Below, piece by piece: positions 18,011 to 27,577 of a stretch of 58,100 nt of DNA; the first letter of the stretch is position 1, and every line of letters begins with the position of its first letter. The stretch spans positions 1-58,100 of the forward strand of contig NZ_BSOJ01000007.1 of NCBI RefSeq assembly GCF_030160455.1, in the 5' to 3' direction. This DNA is from Limnobacter litoralis (GTDB lineage Bacteria > Pseudomonadota > Gammaproteobacteria > Burkholderiales > Burkholderiaceae_B). The notes under the pieces were generated by a model, which saw only the letters and a program-made list of their open reading frames with translations, did no database searches and was not told the DNA's origin. The translations under genes were made by a program, and so were the position numbers.

Positions 18011-19343
18011 AACCAATCAACAAGCCGCCAATGCCCAGCATGTTGGTGATGAAATCGAAGGTGGGAATGCTGTACAGCGCGATAAACACCATGAACAAGG
18101 CCGCCAGCAAGGGCCACAGCACATACGAACCCGCATTGTAGACGCCCTCGCGAAGCTTGCCTCGGTAATGCCATGCGCAGGCAAACCCGGCCAGGCTCAT
18201 GTAAAAGCAGATCTGAAAACCGATCGACAAAATGGAGCTGTTTAAAATCGATTCCACACTGGGCATGTAAGACGAGCTGAACAGCAACACAATGCCCAAG
18301 GCCCAAATGACGACAGTAGCCACCCAGGGGGTTTGCCACTCGGGGTGAATGGTGGCGTAACGGGGGTGCAGCATTTCATCGCGGGCCATGGCAAACATGC
18401 TGCGGCTGAATTGCAGAATCTGAGTTTCAATGGTGCCCACCGTGCTCAGGATGGTGGACATCACGGCCAGGTAATTCCAGGGCTTTGGAAACAGCTTGTT
18501 CGCAATGGCGTACAACACATTGGTGTTGGCCTTGGCAATTTCATCGTCGGTCAGCACGATCAACACCACAATCATCATGATGATGAAAAACAGAATCAGG
18601 TTGATCATGGCCCAGAAGGCCCCTTTGCTGGCTGCGTTCAGTTCATGTTGCGCCGCGCCGGTTTTGGTTTCCTCGCTGAGGTTCATGGTGACGTCCCAAC
18701 CCCAATAAAAGAAGATGGCGGTCAGCGCACCGGTGGCAAAGGCCTGTGGCGTGAAAGAAAACGGAGAAAACCAAATGAACGACGGCGCATGGGCGGGGTG
18801 TTTGCCGTACTGCACGAATGCGCCCACGATAAGCGCGAAAATGACTGCAGTTTCAAGAGCCGTCAAAACAATTTGCGCGTAACTGGCGTGCTTGATGCCT
18901 TTGGTCACCACAATCGTCACCACCGTCAGCCAGATGGCGGCTGTGGCGGTTACCCAATTGGTGTTTTCAACTTTGTCGGGAAACAGAATGACCAGCGTGG
19001 AGGTGGCGGCCGGAATGGTGGCAGACACCATGAAAAAGATGGAAGCCACCAGCAAGCCCCAACCTGCAAAAAACCCCCAGTTTTTGCCAAACACATGCCC
19101 CACCCAAGCGTACGACGCAACTGCGTGCGGGGTGATTTTGCTGAGGTGGATGAATGCGAGCAAAATGCCGAACATGATCAACCCGCAGTAGAAAATGCTG
19201 CCCACGGACAGCACCCCAACCGAGGCCACAATGGTGGCAGTGGTAACCGCCACACTAAATGCGGGGGCTGTGCCCGCAATGCCCATCACCGTGGATTCGA
19301 ATGAACCCAACGCACCTTGTGCCAACGCTTTTGCGGATGCCAC
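17964..19343 (-). CDS. APC superfamily amino acid/amine permease
   Basis: A 459-residue secondary transporter with about 12 hydrophobic helices. The N-terminal half carries the APC consensus (GSFESTVMGIAGTAPAFS, then GGxxY-like ASYAWVGHVFGKNWGFFAGWGL), and helix 6 has FFYWGWDVTMNLSEET. The substrate is probably an amino acid or amine; the exact one cannot be told. The start is GTG with AAGGA 6-7 nt upstream. The C-terminal 15 codons overlap the 3' end of the convergent MobA-like gene (17964-18010). Confidence 0.88.
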   Translation of the reverse strand: MASAKALAQGALGSFESTVMGIAGTAPAFSVAVTTATIVASVGVLSVGSIFYCGLIMFGILLAFIHLSKITPHAVASYAWVGHVFGKNWGFFAGWGLLVASIFFMVSATIPAATSTLVILFPDKVENTNWVTATAAIWLTVVTIVVTKGIKHASYAQIVLTALETAVIFALIVGAFVQYGKHPAHAPSFIWFSPFSFTPQAFATGALTAIFFYWGWDVTMNLSEETKTGAAQHELNAASKGAFWAMINLILFFIIMMIVVLIVLTDDEIAKANTNVLYAIANKLFPKPWNYLAVMSTILSTVGTIETQILQFSRSMFAMARDEMLHPRYATIHPEWQTPWVATVVIWALGIVLLFSSSYMPSVESILNSSILSIGFQICFYMSLAGFACAWHYRGKLREGVYNAGSYVLWPLLAALFMVFIALYSIPTFDFITNMLGIGGLLIGFIPLFLGRLRARQGL

Positions 19344-19494
19344 TTTGTTTCCTTTCCCGATGAAGGCTCGGACTACAATTGATTCATGAAATTTTGCAAA
19401 TCATATACCGAATCACAAAAGTGTCACCAAGAGTTTCAGAAAAAAAGATAGTCTTGCGCTCATTGAATTTGATTTTGCTGAAAGGAAACCACAC

Positions 19495-19980
19495 ATGCGC
19501 TTGAAAGCCACTGTATATGCGCTTTTTCTGGGCAGCACTGCACCAGTTTGGGCTGCTCCGGGCAACCCCGCGCCCGCCGATTATTCAGGCGTTTATGACT
19601 GCAAAGGCACCGATGCACACGACGGCGCATACACCGCTGAGGTTACTTTGACCAAAAACCCGATACACAGCGTGGGCAACAACACGGCCTACCACTTTGA
19701 GATGAAAGTACCAGGCTTTGGGACCTATCCCGGCGAGGCTGTGGCACAAGGCCATTACGCCGCAATCCACTTTGCCAACACCGGCCCCAAAACCGGCGAC
19801 GCGGGCACCGGCCTGGCCCGCTTTCACAAGGCCCACGGCAATCGCTGGGCGTTCACCAAGTTCTACTACGAGCCAGGCTACCAGGGCGGTAACCACGGCA
19901 CGGAAGAATGCGTGCAGAAAGAGGCGGTCAATCGAGTAGCGCCGCCCGTGCCGGAGCAAAGTGGACGCAAGGGTGGGTAA
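19495..19980 (+). CDS. Exported protein of unknown function
   Basis: A 161-residue protein I do not recognise. It has a signal peptide (residues 1-20, cleavage after VWA-A), an early YSGVYDCKGTDAHDG segment with one Cys, a beta-rich, Gly/His-rich middle and a second Cys in HGTEECVQ; the two cysteines could form a disulfide. AAGGAA lies 7 nt before the ATG. The last residues (PPVPEQSGRKGG) look atypical, and directly behind them the base composition changes, so the C-terminus may have been altered by the event that truncated the following porin gene. Confidence 0.65.
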   Translation: MRLKATVYALFLGSTAPVWAAPGNPAPADYSGVYDCKGTDAHDGAYTAEVTLTKNPIHSVGNNTAYHFEMKVPGFGTYPGEAVAQGHYAAIHFANTGPKTGDAGTGLARFHKAHGNRWAFTKFYYEPGYQGGNHGTEECVQKEAVNRVAPPVPEQSGRKGG

Positions 19981-19985
19981 TCCAG

Positions 19986-21254
19986 ATGTGGTTTTCAACG
20001 CCTCCGGCGGATCCGCAAATTGAGAACTGGGCTGTACATGGACAGTTGACCAATGTGACACAGTCACACAATCGCTTTCCTTCCCCGTATTCCGGGATGA
20101 ATAGCCTCCAGCAGAATGAACGTTTGGAGGAAACCACTGACCTTACCCTCTATGCGGGTCTGCGACTTTCCCCGAGCACAGAGTTCTGGATCAATCCAGA
20201 AGTCGATCAAGGCTTCGGAGTTAGCAACACAGTCGGCGTGGCGGGGTTCCCCAGTGGCGAGGCATACAAAATCGGGGCAAATGCACCTTACCTTCGCGTA
20301 CCGAGGGCATTCATTCGCAGCCTATTTGCACTGCCAGGTGGTAGTACTACAATTGAAGGTTCAGCCAATCAACTGGGTGGCCCAGTTGCCACCAACAATG
20401 TCACGGTCACATTGGGTAAATTTTCAGTAGTCGATGTGTTTGACAACAACACGTACGCTCATGACCCAAGAAACGACTTCCTGAACTGGTCCATCATCGA
20501 CGCCGGTGCCTTCGACTACGCTGCTGATTCATGGGGTTTCACCAACGGCGTTGCCGTGGAATGGAACAAAAACTGGTGGACCTTGAGGGCTGGCCGTTTT
20601 CAGCTGTCGTCTGTGCCCAATGGCAAGGTTACTGGGTTCGATTTCAGCCAGAGAATGTCAGTCGTCGAGGCTGAAGGGCGTTATGGTTTGGGCAATTTAC
20701 CCGGAAAGTTGAAATTGCTCACATTCCTGAATGAAGGTCGCATGGGGGATTATAACGATGCGTTAAAACAGGCGTTTATCACAGGATCCGTACCAGACAC
20801 GGCCATGGTTCGCAAACGCAGTTCAAGAGCAGGGTTTGCGATGAACCTGGAACAGGCGATTGGTAGCGACGCAGGAATTTTTGCGAGGTGGAGTGCGAAT
20901 GACGGTCGCAAGGAAGCCTACGAGTTCACTGAAATCAATAAATCGTTCGCGACCGGCATTTCAGTCAACGGCAGAACATGGACCAGACCGAATGATCAGT
21001 TTGGCGCTGCAGTGGCCTTGAACGCATTGTCGGGTCCCGCAAAATCATACTTTGCAAGTGGCGGATCCGGCATTTTGATCGGCGATGGCAGACTGAATTA
21101 CAACACTGAGCAAATCCTCGAGACTTTTTATTCGATGAGCATCAGTGATCAGGTGACTTTTACAGTGGATTTTCAACACATCAACAACCCTGCCTACAAC
21201 CGCGATCGCGGCCCGGTGAATCTCGGTGCCATTCGCATTCACATGCAATTCTGA
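19986..21254 (+). CDS. OprB-like carbohydrate porin, 5' end with signal peptide missing
   Basis: A 422-residue outer-membrane beta-barrel of the OprB (PF04966) type. The mature part starts typically at ENWAVHGQLTNVTQSH, goes on with NSLQQNERLEETTDLTLYAGLRL, and ends with the strand LGAIRIHMQF including terminal Phe. What is missing is the export signal: the frame upstream of the ATG at 19986 runs into the 3' end of the preceding gene in another frame, and no signal-like sequence is seen in any frame. As it stands the product could not reach the outer membrane. A deletion or insertion boundary just before 20000 is the simplest explanation. Confidence 0.72.
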   Translation: MWFSTPPADPQIENWAVHGQLTNVTQSHNRFPSPYSGMNSLQQNERLEETTDLTLYAGLRLSPSTEFWINPEVDQGFGVSNTVGVAGFPSGEAYKIGANAPYLRVPRAFIRSLFALPGGSTTIEGSANQLGGPVATNNVTVTLGKFSVVDVFDNNTYAHDPRNDFLNWSIIDAGAFDYAADSWGFTNGVAVEWNKNWWTLRAGRFQLSSVPNGKVTGFDFSQRMSVVEAEGRYGLGNLPGKLKLLTFLNEGRMGDYNDALKQAFITGSVPDTAMVRKRSSRAGFAMNLEQAIGSDAGIFARWSANDGRKEAYEFTEINKSFATGISVNGRTWTRPNDQFGAAVALNALSGPAKSYFASGGSGILIGDGRLNYNTEQILETFYSMSISDQVTFTVDFQHINNPAYNRDRGPVNLGAIRIHMQF

Positions 21255-21257
21255 CCT

Positions 21258-21312
21258 TGTCAGAAAACTGTCAGCAAACCCTCAGTCATTCCTCAGTATC
21301 GCTCTCTAGAAT
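21258..21312 (+). promoter_or_regulatory. Four 11-bp-spaced direct repeats plus -10: OmpR/PhoB-type operator and promoter
   Basis: Hexamers TGTCAG (21258-21263), TGTCAG (21269-21274), CCTCAG (21280-21285) and CCTCAG (21291-21296) recur at exactly 11-bp intervals. A -10 candidate TAGAAT (21307-21312) begins 10 bp after the last one, and there is no -35. This is the geometry of PhoB-class activation, where tandem half-sites replace the -35. The promoter drives the efflux operon at 21345, which encodes its own OmpR-type regulator, so autoregulation is likely. PhoB itself is the alternative binder. Confidence 0.75.
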
Positions 21313-21344
21313 TCGCAACGGGAATAATTTGCGAATACTGAAAT

Positions 21345-22643
21345 ATGCGTCTGAAGGGCCGAGTTGCTAAATCCGTAATCCTGTTTGCATGGGTGTGGCA
21401 TGGCCACGTCTGTGCGGGAGTACCTGCGCCTGCAGCCAGGGACTTCACACTGAACGACGCACTTTCAATCGCTGTTGAACTCAACTCAGACATTACCGCA
21501 GCGAAGGCCGCGCTTCAGGTGGCCCGCGCTCAATCTCTGTCTGCACAAGCAAGACCCAACCCGCAACTCAACCTGCAGACTTTCAACATTAACCACCAAT
21601 TGGGAGTTGGCGCAGGCAATTTGTCTGACAAGACGGTAGATTCCACGATCCAGATCAGCCAGTTGATCGAACGAGGCCAAAAACGACAAATTCGATCTGA
21701 AGCCGCTGACTACCTGATTCAAGCCGCAGAAAACGACTTACGTAGCACTACGAGACGGGTCAAACAGGCCGTTGCCGACAGCTATTTTGACCTGAAGGCG
21801 GCAAGTGACGCATTGACACTCAGTCGCGAACTCGAAAGCCTTGCGGAAAACAATTTGAAACTGGCCCAGTTGCGAGTTAAGGCGGGGGATCTGTCTGGTG
21901 CGGAGCTTCAGCGCGTTCAGGTGGACACCTACCAGGCCCACAATGACAGCAGCGCGGCGCAAGACGACTTAAACATCAAGCGGGACGCATTTCTGCGGCT
22001 GATCGGAATGGCCAACCAGCCTGGAAATCTGCGGCTGGCGCAACCCTGGCCGAGTAAAGTGGACTCACCTTCCGGGGAAAATCAGCAAGACACGCCTGAA
22101 CAACCCGAAGTGGAAGCTGCGAAAGACCGTTTGAAGGCCGCCAGCAAAGCGGTGGAACTCTCAAAGGCACTGCGAACCCGCGACATTACGCTGGCTGTTC
22201 AATATGAACATTACCCCACAAGTCCCTCAAACATGCAGGGCAGCGGTAACAGCGTAGGGGTTGCTGTTCAGTTCCCGCTGTTTGTTTGGTACGACTACGA
22301 CGGTGAAATATTGGCTGCACAGGCGGTGCAAAACCAGCTGGAAGAAGACGCTCAGCGAATCAGGGCGGAAAGCAGTGCTGATGTCAATCTTGCGCAAAGT
22401 CGCGTCGAAAGCACAGCCGTGCGGCTGGCCAATTACCACAACGACATTGTACCTGCAGCGCGCAAATCACTGGAATCCGTGGAATACGCCTTCAAACAAG
22501 GAGCCGCAGGCGCCACTGAACTACTTGACGCACGACGAACCTACAAACAAACCCAAAGCGGTGAAATAGCCGCGCAGGCCGACTATGCAAAGGCGCTGGA
22601 ACGCCTGCGACTATTCAGCACGATGGATGAAAAAACACCATGA
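21345..22643 (+). CDS. TolC-family outer membrane efflux protein (CzcC/CusC-like)
   Basis: A 432-residue outer-membrane channel protein. It has a signal peptide (about residues 1-24) and two OEP repeats: DFTLNDALSIAVELNSDI starts the first and VEAAKDRLKAASKAVELS the second, each mostly alpha-helical coiled coil with TolC-type KxGxxSxxELxxV patterns (RVKAGDLSGAELQRVQ, AFKQGAAGATELLDAR). It serves as the exit duct of the RND pump two genes on. Its ATG follows the four-repeat operator by 48 nt, and the ribosome site is weak. Its stop overlaps the next start by 4 nt. Confidence 0.87.
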   Translation: MRLKGRVAKSVILFAWVWHGHVCAGVPAPAARDFTLNDALSIAVELNSDITAAKAALQVARAQSLSAQARPNPQLNLQTFNINHQLGVGAGNLSDKTVDSTIQISQLIERGQKRQIRSEAADYLIQAAENDLRSTTRRVKQAVADSYFDLKAASDALTLSRELESLAENNLKLAQLRVKAGDLSGAELQRVQVDTYQAHNDSSAAQDDLNIKRDAFLRLIGMANQPGNLRLAQPWPSKVDSPSGENQQDTPEQPEVEAAKDRLKAASKAVELSKALRTRDITLAVQYEHYPTSPSNMQGSGNSVGVAVQFPLFVWYDYDGEILAAQAVQNQLEEDAQRIRAESSADVNLAQSRVESTAVRLANYHNDIVPAARKSLESVEYAFKQGAAGATELLDARRTYKQTQSGEIAAQADYAKALERLRLFSTMDEKTP

Positions 22644-23812
22644 AAGCAAAACAAGCCATTGGCCTGACCTTGACCGTGATCGCTGCAGCGGGTGCAGGCT
22701 GGTTTTCCGCCAGCATGTTGAGCAAACACAAACCCTCAGCGGTCAAAGCGGCAGAGTCTGAGGCCAGCAACAAACAAAAGCCTGCCGAGCCTGGTGAAGT
22801 CACTGTTCAAGATTCTCAACTGACAGCACTGAAAACTGAAACGCTGAAGGCCTGGCCCAAATCGGTCACTGATTCCTTAAACGGCAAAATCGTCTATGAC
22901 GAAGACCGCACTGCCCGTGTTGAAACCCCAGTTGCCGGACGCGTGACGCGAATTTTGGCCGACATTGGCGACTCAGTTGCCAAAGGACAGGCGCTGGCAG
23001 AGCTGGATTCCCCTGATTTTGCCAGCGCACAGGCGGACTTTCAGAAGGCAACTGCCGATCAAACCATGAAGGAATTGGCCTGGCACAGGGCACAAACACT
23101 GCTACAGCACGAAGTAATCGCTGCACGCGATGCGGAGGCAGCCAAAGCTGATTTTCTGCAAGCGCAGGCGGAAACGACCCGAACCCGTGAAAAGGTGAGA
23201 AATCTTCACGGGCTTATGATTTCAGGCACTCCGGGTCAATTCCGGCTAGTGTCCCCTCTTTCAGGCAGGCTGGCCGCAAGGCAAGTGAATCCAGGTATGG
23301 AGGCCAAACCGGATTCGGGCTCTGCCCTTTTTATCGTGACAGACCCCACAAAGTTGTGGGGTCTGGTGGACGTGCCAGAAGCAGACATTGGCAAAGTGTT
23401 TGTGGGACAACACGCCACCGTGGAGGTGCAGGCCTACCCCGGCAAACTGTTCGACGCCACGGTGACCCGCGTTGGCCTTGCGGTCGATCCAGACACACGC
23501 CGGATTCCAGTTCGATGTGCATTGAACAATGCTGATCTTTCATTGAAGCCGGACATGTTTGCCAAGGTGGCGTTCTCAGATCGTGAAGCCACGCAAATTG
23601 TGCGCGTTCCCAATCAAAGTCTTCTGACAGACGGGCTATACAGCAGCGTTTTTGTACAGACTGGATCGAACACATTCAAAAAATTGAAAGTTCAATTGCT
23701 TCGACGCGGCGCAGACTTCAGCGAGGTCTCAGAGGGCTTGAAGCCCGGTGACAATTTGGTGGTCGAGGGCGCACTGCTGTTGAATTCGGAAGCCGCCAAC
23801 GATGCTCAATAA
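22640..23812 (+). CDS. RND periplasmic adaptor (membrane fusion protein, CzcB-like)
   Basis: A 390-residue adaptor linking the pump to the outer-membrane channel. The N-terminal helix (about 7-27) acts as anchor or signal. The lipoyl-like halves are seen around GRVTRILADIGDSVAKGQALAELDSPDF and LVSPLSGRLAARQVNPGMEAKP, separated by a coiled-coil hairpin of about 75 residues; beta-barrel and membrane-proximal domains follow. No histidine- or methionine-rich metal-binding extension is present. Its ATG overlaps the preceding stop (ATGA) and its 3' end overlaps the pump gene by 11 nt. Confidence 0.88.
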   Translation: MKAKQAIGLTLTVIAAAGAGWFSASMLSKHKPSAVKAAESEASNKQKPAEPGEVTVQDSQLTALKTETLKAWPKSVTDSLNGKIVYDEDRTARVETPVAGRVTRILADIGDSVAKGQALAELDSPDFASAQADFQKATADQTMKELAWHRAQTLLQHEVIAARDAEAAKADFLQAQAETTRTREKVRNLHGLMISGTPGQFRLVSPLSGRLAARQVNPGMEAKPDSGSALFIVTDPTKLWGLVDVPEADIGKVFVGQHATVEVQAYPGKLFDATVTRVGLAVDPDTRRIPVRCALNNADLSLKPDMFAKVAFSDREATQIVRVPNQSLLTDGLYSSVFVQTGSNTFKKLKVQLLRRGADFSEVSEGLKPGDNLVVEGALLLNSEAANDAQ

Positions 23813-26800
23813 GCTGATCGAATTCGTATTGGCACAACGTGTATTTGTGCTGGTCATGACAGGCGCATTGTGCCTGTTTGGTTACAGGGCCGTGACCGAC
23901 ATCCCCATTGAAGCCTTTCCTGACGTGCAGGATGTACAGGTTCAAATAGTGACCTTGAATCCAGGGCAAGCGCCAGAAGAGGTGGAACGCGCCATCACCC
24001 TTCCGATCGAACGGGCGATGAACTCAGTGCCCAGGCAGACCCAGTTGAGGTCGGTCACGCTCAACGGGCTTTCCGTGGTCACGCTGACATTTGCAGACCA
24101 CACGGATGACTACTTTGCCCGCCAGCAAGTGCTTGAAAAACTGCAGGAGGTTAACCTTCCGCCGGGCATTCAACCCACACTGGCGCCACTGAGCACCGCG
24201 GTTGGCGAAATTTTTCGCTATGTGGTGCGCGCACCAGCAAGCATGTCAGAAAACGACGTGCGCTCCCTTCAGGACTGGGTGATCAGCAACAAACTGCGAA
24301 TGGTACCCGGTGTTGCCGATGTGGTCAGTTTTGGTGGCACAGTGAAGGAGTATCAGGTGCGGGTAGATCCGGACCGGCTAAAGCGTTTCGGCGTCACGCT
24401 GGACCAGGTCAGCCAGGCCCTTGCCAACAACAGCGCCAACGTTGGTGGTGGCTTTTTCAAACGGGGTGACGAGTCGCTCGTGATTCGCAGCATCGGGATC
24501 GTAAGGTCGCTGGAGGACATTGGCCATATCGTAGTACAAGCCAACAACGGTAAAACAGTGTTGGTGCGGGACGTCGCACAGGTTGAAATCGGACACAAAC
24601 CCAGATCCGGCATTGTGGCCTATGACAAAGCAAACAGTGTGATCGAGGGCATTGTATTGATGACCAAGGGCGCCAATGCGGCCAAAGTCATCTCGGATGT
24701 ACGCCAGCGAGTGGACTCCATCAACGCCAAATTGCCCAAGGGCGTGCGGCTTGAGGTCATCTACGACCGGACAGACTTGATCAAGAAGACCGTACGCACC
24801 GTGACGGAAAACCTGTTGATCGGCGCCCTGCTGGTGATCGCCATTCTGATTCTGTTTTTACGCAACTGGCGCGCAGCCCTGATCGTGGCCACTGTCATTC
24901 CCTTGGCACTGCTGTTTGCGTTCATCCTGCTGGATGCCAAGGGCATACCCGCCAACCTGATCTCACTGGGCGCGGTGGACTTCGGCATCATTATTGACGG
25001 CGCGGTGGTGCTGGTAGAAGCCTTGATGGTCAGACTGGCAGAACAGGCCTTGACCGGTTCAAACCAAACCACCAATTGGCGTACCGGGCAATCGGTTCTG
25101 AAAGAAACCGTGACCGAAATGGGACACCCGATCCTGTTCGCCAAAGCCATCATCATCACTGCATTCCTACCGATCTTCACCTTCCAGCGGGTAGAAGGAA
25201 AGATCTTTACACCTGTGGCCTTGACATTGAGCTTTGCTATTCTGGGTGCGGTCATCTTGACTGTGACCTGGATTCCATCGCTGCTGGATTGGGCCATGCG
25301 CTCCGGTTCCATGGCAGAAAAGCACAGTCCGTGGCTGATCAAGCTTCAAGACCGCTACAGACGGATGCTGCGTGCCCTTCACCTGAAACGCCATGTTCTT
25401 TTGCTGGCCTCTGGCTTTGCATTGACCCTGACTCTGTTGCTTTCGCCTTTGCTGGGCAGTGAATTTCTGCCCAAACTGGATGAGGGCAATATCTGGTTGA
25501 CGATCACATTGCCACCCTCCAGCGCGATCGAGAACACCCAATCTGTTGAACAACGGGTACGACAAATTTTACTGTCCTACCCAGAGGTGGCCCATGTCAT
25601 TAGCCAGGTTGGGCGCCCCGACGACGCCACCGACCCAAAAGGCTCCAACAACATCGAAATTCTGGCAGACCTGAAACCCACCGACACTTGGCGCTTTGAT
25701 TCAAAAGACGAGCTGATTGAAAGCATGTCCAAACGCCTGCATGCCTTGCCCGGCGTACCAACCAACTTTTCTCAGGTTATCGAAGACAACGTGGAGGAAT
25801 CCCTTTCAGGTGTGAAGGGTGAAATAGCCATCAAGATCTTCGGCCCAGACCTGGCAGTTCTTGCCCAAAAGGCCCGTGAAGTTGCTCAAGTGGTTAAAAA
25901 CATACCCGGCGCAACCGACGTGGGAATGACCGAAATTGGTGGGCAGAGTGAATTGGACATTCAACTGGACAGAGACAGGATCGCCAGACTCGGCCTGAAT
26001 GTGGCAGCAATCAATTCGGCAGTTCAGGCCGGACTGGCAGGCTTGCCCGTCAACACGTTTTACGACGGAGACCAACGCTATGACCTCAGCATTCGCCTGG
26101 ACAAGCCTTTTCGCAGTTCAGCCGACAGTATTGGTGCCTTGCCGATTGCCCTGCCCGACAACAAGGGGGTAATCACGCTGGCAGAGATCGCCCACATCGA
26201 ACAGACCCAGGGCGCCAGCATGATTAACCGGGAAGAAGGCAGCCGGATCGCGTCCGTCAAGGCCAACCTGATTGGTCGGGATCAAGGCAGCTTCGTGGCT
26301 GAGGCTCAACAAGAAGTGGCCGACAAGGTCAAGCTGCCCCCAGGATACCGCTTGACTTGGGGCGGGCAATTTGAAAACCAGCAACGTGCGGTTAAACGGC
26401 TCTCGGTCATTGTTCCCGTCACCGCACTGCTGATTTTCTCTCTGCTGTTCTGGACCTTCAGATCGGTCAGGCGTGCGCTCGTGGTGCTCGGCATCGTGCC
26501 TTTCTCCGTGATTGGCGGTGTGATTGGTCTGGGCCTCGAAGGTCTACATTTCTCGGTCTCGGCCGCTGTTGGCTTTATCGCTGTTGCAGGAATTTCTGTA
26601 CAAAACGGCGTGATCATGATCGAGCAGATCCTTGAATACCTGGACGAAGGTATGACGCTGTTGCGAGCCAGTGTAGAAGGTGCAATCAGCAGACTTCGCC
26701 CAATATTGATGACTGCCTTGATGGCGGGTCTCGGTTTGCTGCCTGCTGCCCTCTCACACGGAATCGGTTCAGAGACCCAGCGTCCCTTCGCCGTGGTGAT

Positions 26801-26909
26801 TGTTGGCGGCATTGTGTCTGCCACGTTCTTCACGCTCACCCTGCTGCCGATTGTGTTCTCCATGGTTGAACAGCGTCACCAAAAACCCGTTGAGGGCTCC
26901 GAATCATGA
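23802..26909 (+). CDS. Heavy-metal efflux RND pump (CzcA family)
   Basis: A 1035-residue inner-membrane proton/cation antiporter of the HME branch of RND transporters. Twelve membrane helices are arranged as one plus five, twice, with two large periplasmic loops. Helix IV has DFGIIIDGAVVLVEA with D393, D399 and E406, matching the DFGx3DGAx3VEN proton-relay signature of CzcA-type (Zn/Co/Cd/Ni) pumps except that the final Asn is Ala. The N-terminus FVLAQRVFVLVMT and the DIPIEAFPDVQDVQVQI segment are typical. A divalent cation is the likely substrate; copper/silver pumps carry a different helix IV motif. It overlaps both neighbours. Confidence 0.9.
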   Translation: MLNKLIEFVLAQRVFVLVMTGALCLFGYRAVTDIPIEAFPDVQDVQVQIVTLNPGQAPEEVERAITLPIERAMNSVPRQTQLRSVTLNGLSVVTLTFADHTDDYFARQQVLEKLQEVNLPPGIQPTLAPLSTAVGEIFRYVVRAPASMSENDVRSLQDWVISNKLRMVPGVADVVSFGGTVKEYQVRVDPDRLKRFGVTLDQVSQALANNSANVGGGFFKRGDESLVIRSIGIVRSLEDIGHIVVQANNGKTVLVRDVAQVEIGHKPRSGIVAYDKANSVIEGIVLMTKGANAAKVISDVRQRVDSINAKLPKGVRLEVIYDRTDLIKKTVRTVTENLLIGALLVIAILILFLRNWRAALIVATVIPLALLFAFILLDAKGIPANLISLGAVDFGIIIDGAVVLVEALMVRLAEQALTGSNQTTNWRTGQSVLKETVTEMGHPILFAKAIIITAFLPIFTFQRVEGKIFTPVALTLSFAILGAVILTVTWIPSLLDWAMRSGSMAEKHSPWLIKLQDRYRRMLRALHLKRHVLLLASGFALTLTLLLSPLLGSEFLPKLDEGNIWLTITLPPSSAIENTQSVEQRVRQILLSYPEVAHVISQVGRPDDATDPKGSNNIEILADLKPTDTWRFDSKDELIESMSKRLHALPGVPTNFSQVIEDNVEESLSGVKGEIAIKIFGPDLAVLAQKAREVAQVVKNIPGATDVGMTEIGGQSELDIQLDRDRIARLGLNVAAINSAVQAGLAGLPVNTFYDGDQRYDLSIRLDKPFRSSADSIGALPIALPDNKGVITLAEIAHIEQTQGASMINREEGSRIASVKANLIGRDQGSFVAEAQQEVADKVKLPPGYRLTWGGQFENQQRAVKRLSVIVPVTALLIFSLLFWTFRSVRRALVVLGIVPFSVIGGVIGLGLEGLHFSVSAAVGFIAVAGISVQNGVIMIEQILEYLDEGMTLLRASVEGAISRLRPILMTALMAGLGLLPAALSHGIGSETQRPFAVVIVGGIVSATFFTLTLLPIVFSMVEQRHQKPVEGSES

Positions 26910-27577
26910 ATATTTTGCTCGTTGAAGACGATCCAGTACTGGCCTCCGGTATTTCCAGGGTGCTGGAGGGTCATGGCATGAATGTAGAAACAATCAACAA
27001 TGGTTCCACTGCAGATGCACTGGTTCGGCAGATTGAATTCAGTGCAGTCATTCTGGACATCGGGCTGCCGGGTTTGGACGGATTTGAAGTGTTGCGCCGA
27101 ATGCGCCAACGCAATGATGTGACACCAGTTTTGTTACTGACTGCACGAGACGCCATACAAGACAGAGTGCACGGGCTGGAGGTTGGAGCCGACGACTACC
27201 TCATCAAGCCGTTTGCAACACCCGAGTTGGTGGCGCGAATTAAGGCATTGATTCGACGCAGCCGAGGTGCGGACAACGCGATATCGCTTGGCGACCTAAC
27301 GATGGACTATTTTGGCCGCCGAGTGCAGATTTGTGGCCAGACCGTTGATCTTTCGGTGAGAGAGTGGACAGTACTGGAATATCTGATCAGAAATCTGGGC
27401 CGGGTTCTTTCGAAGCAGCACATTATTGATGCCATCTTCACCACAGACACTGAAGTGTCCCTGAACGCGATCGAAGTCTATGTGTCGCGGCTGCGATTGA
27501 AACTGGCAGGTTCGGGACTGCGAATTCGCACCATTCGAGGATTTGGCTATTTACTCGAAGGTGTAGAGACAGCATGA
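26906..27577 (+). CDS. OmpR/PhoB family response regulator
   Basis: A 223-residue two-component regulator. Receiver domain: acidic pocket E7/D8/D9, phospho-acceptor D51 in VILDIGLPGLDGFE, switch T in LLLTAR and K in YLIKPF. The C-terminal winged helix (about 125-220) has LSVREWTVLEYLIRN and the DNA-recognition region SLNAIEVYVSRLRLKL. It is encoded inside the efflux operon (4-nt overlaps both sides) and presumably binds the four 11-bp repeats at 21258-21296, a layout suited to OmpR-type tandem binding. Confidence 0.9.
   Translation: MNILLVEDDPVLASGISRVLEGHGMNVETINNGSTADALVRQIEFSAVILDIGLPGLDGFEVLRRMRQRNDVTPVLLLTARDAIQDRVHGLEVGADDYLIKPFATPELVARIKALIRRSRGADNAISLGDLTMDYFGRRVQICGQTVDLSVREWTVLEYLIRNLGRVLSKQHIIDAIFTTDTEVSLNAIEVYVSRLRLKLAGSGLRIRTIRGFGYLLEGVETA

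Noticed and set aside
18333-19304. 323-codon plus-strand frame opposite the APC permease
   Set aside because: Composition (His, Gln, Arg, Gly runs) is that of an antisense shadow, and the permease on the other strand is clear.
9645-20014. GGATCC at both the ovoA junction (9645) and the porin junction (20009), as a cloning or assembly chimera sign
   Set aside because: The same hexamer occurs at several ordinary places (for example inside the porin gene and near 35428), so the coincidence carries no weight.
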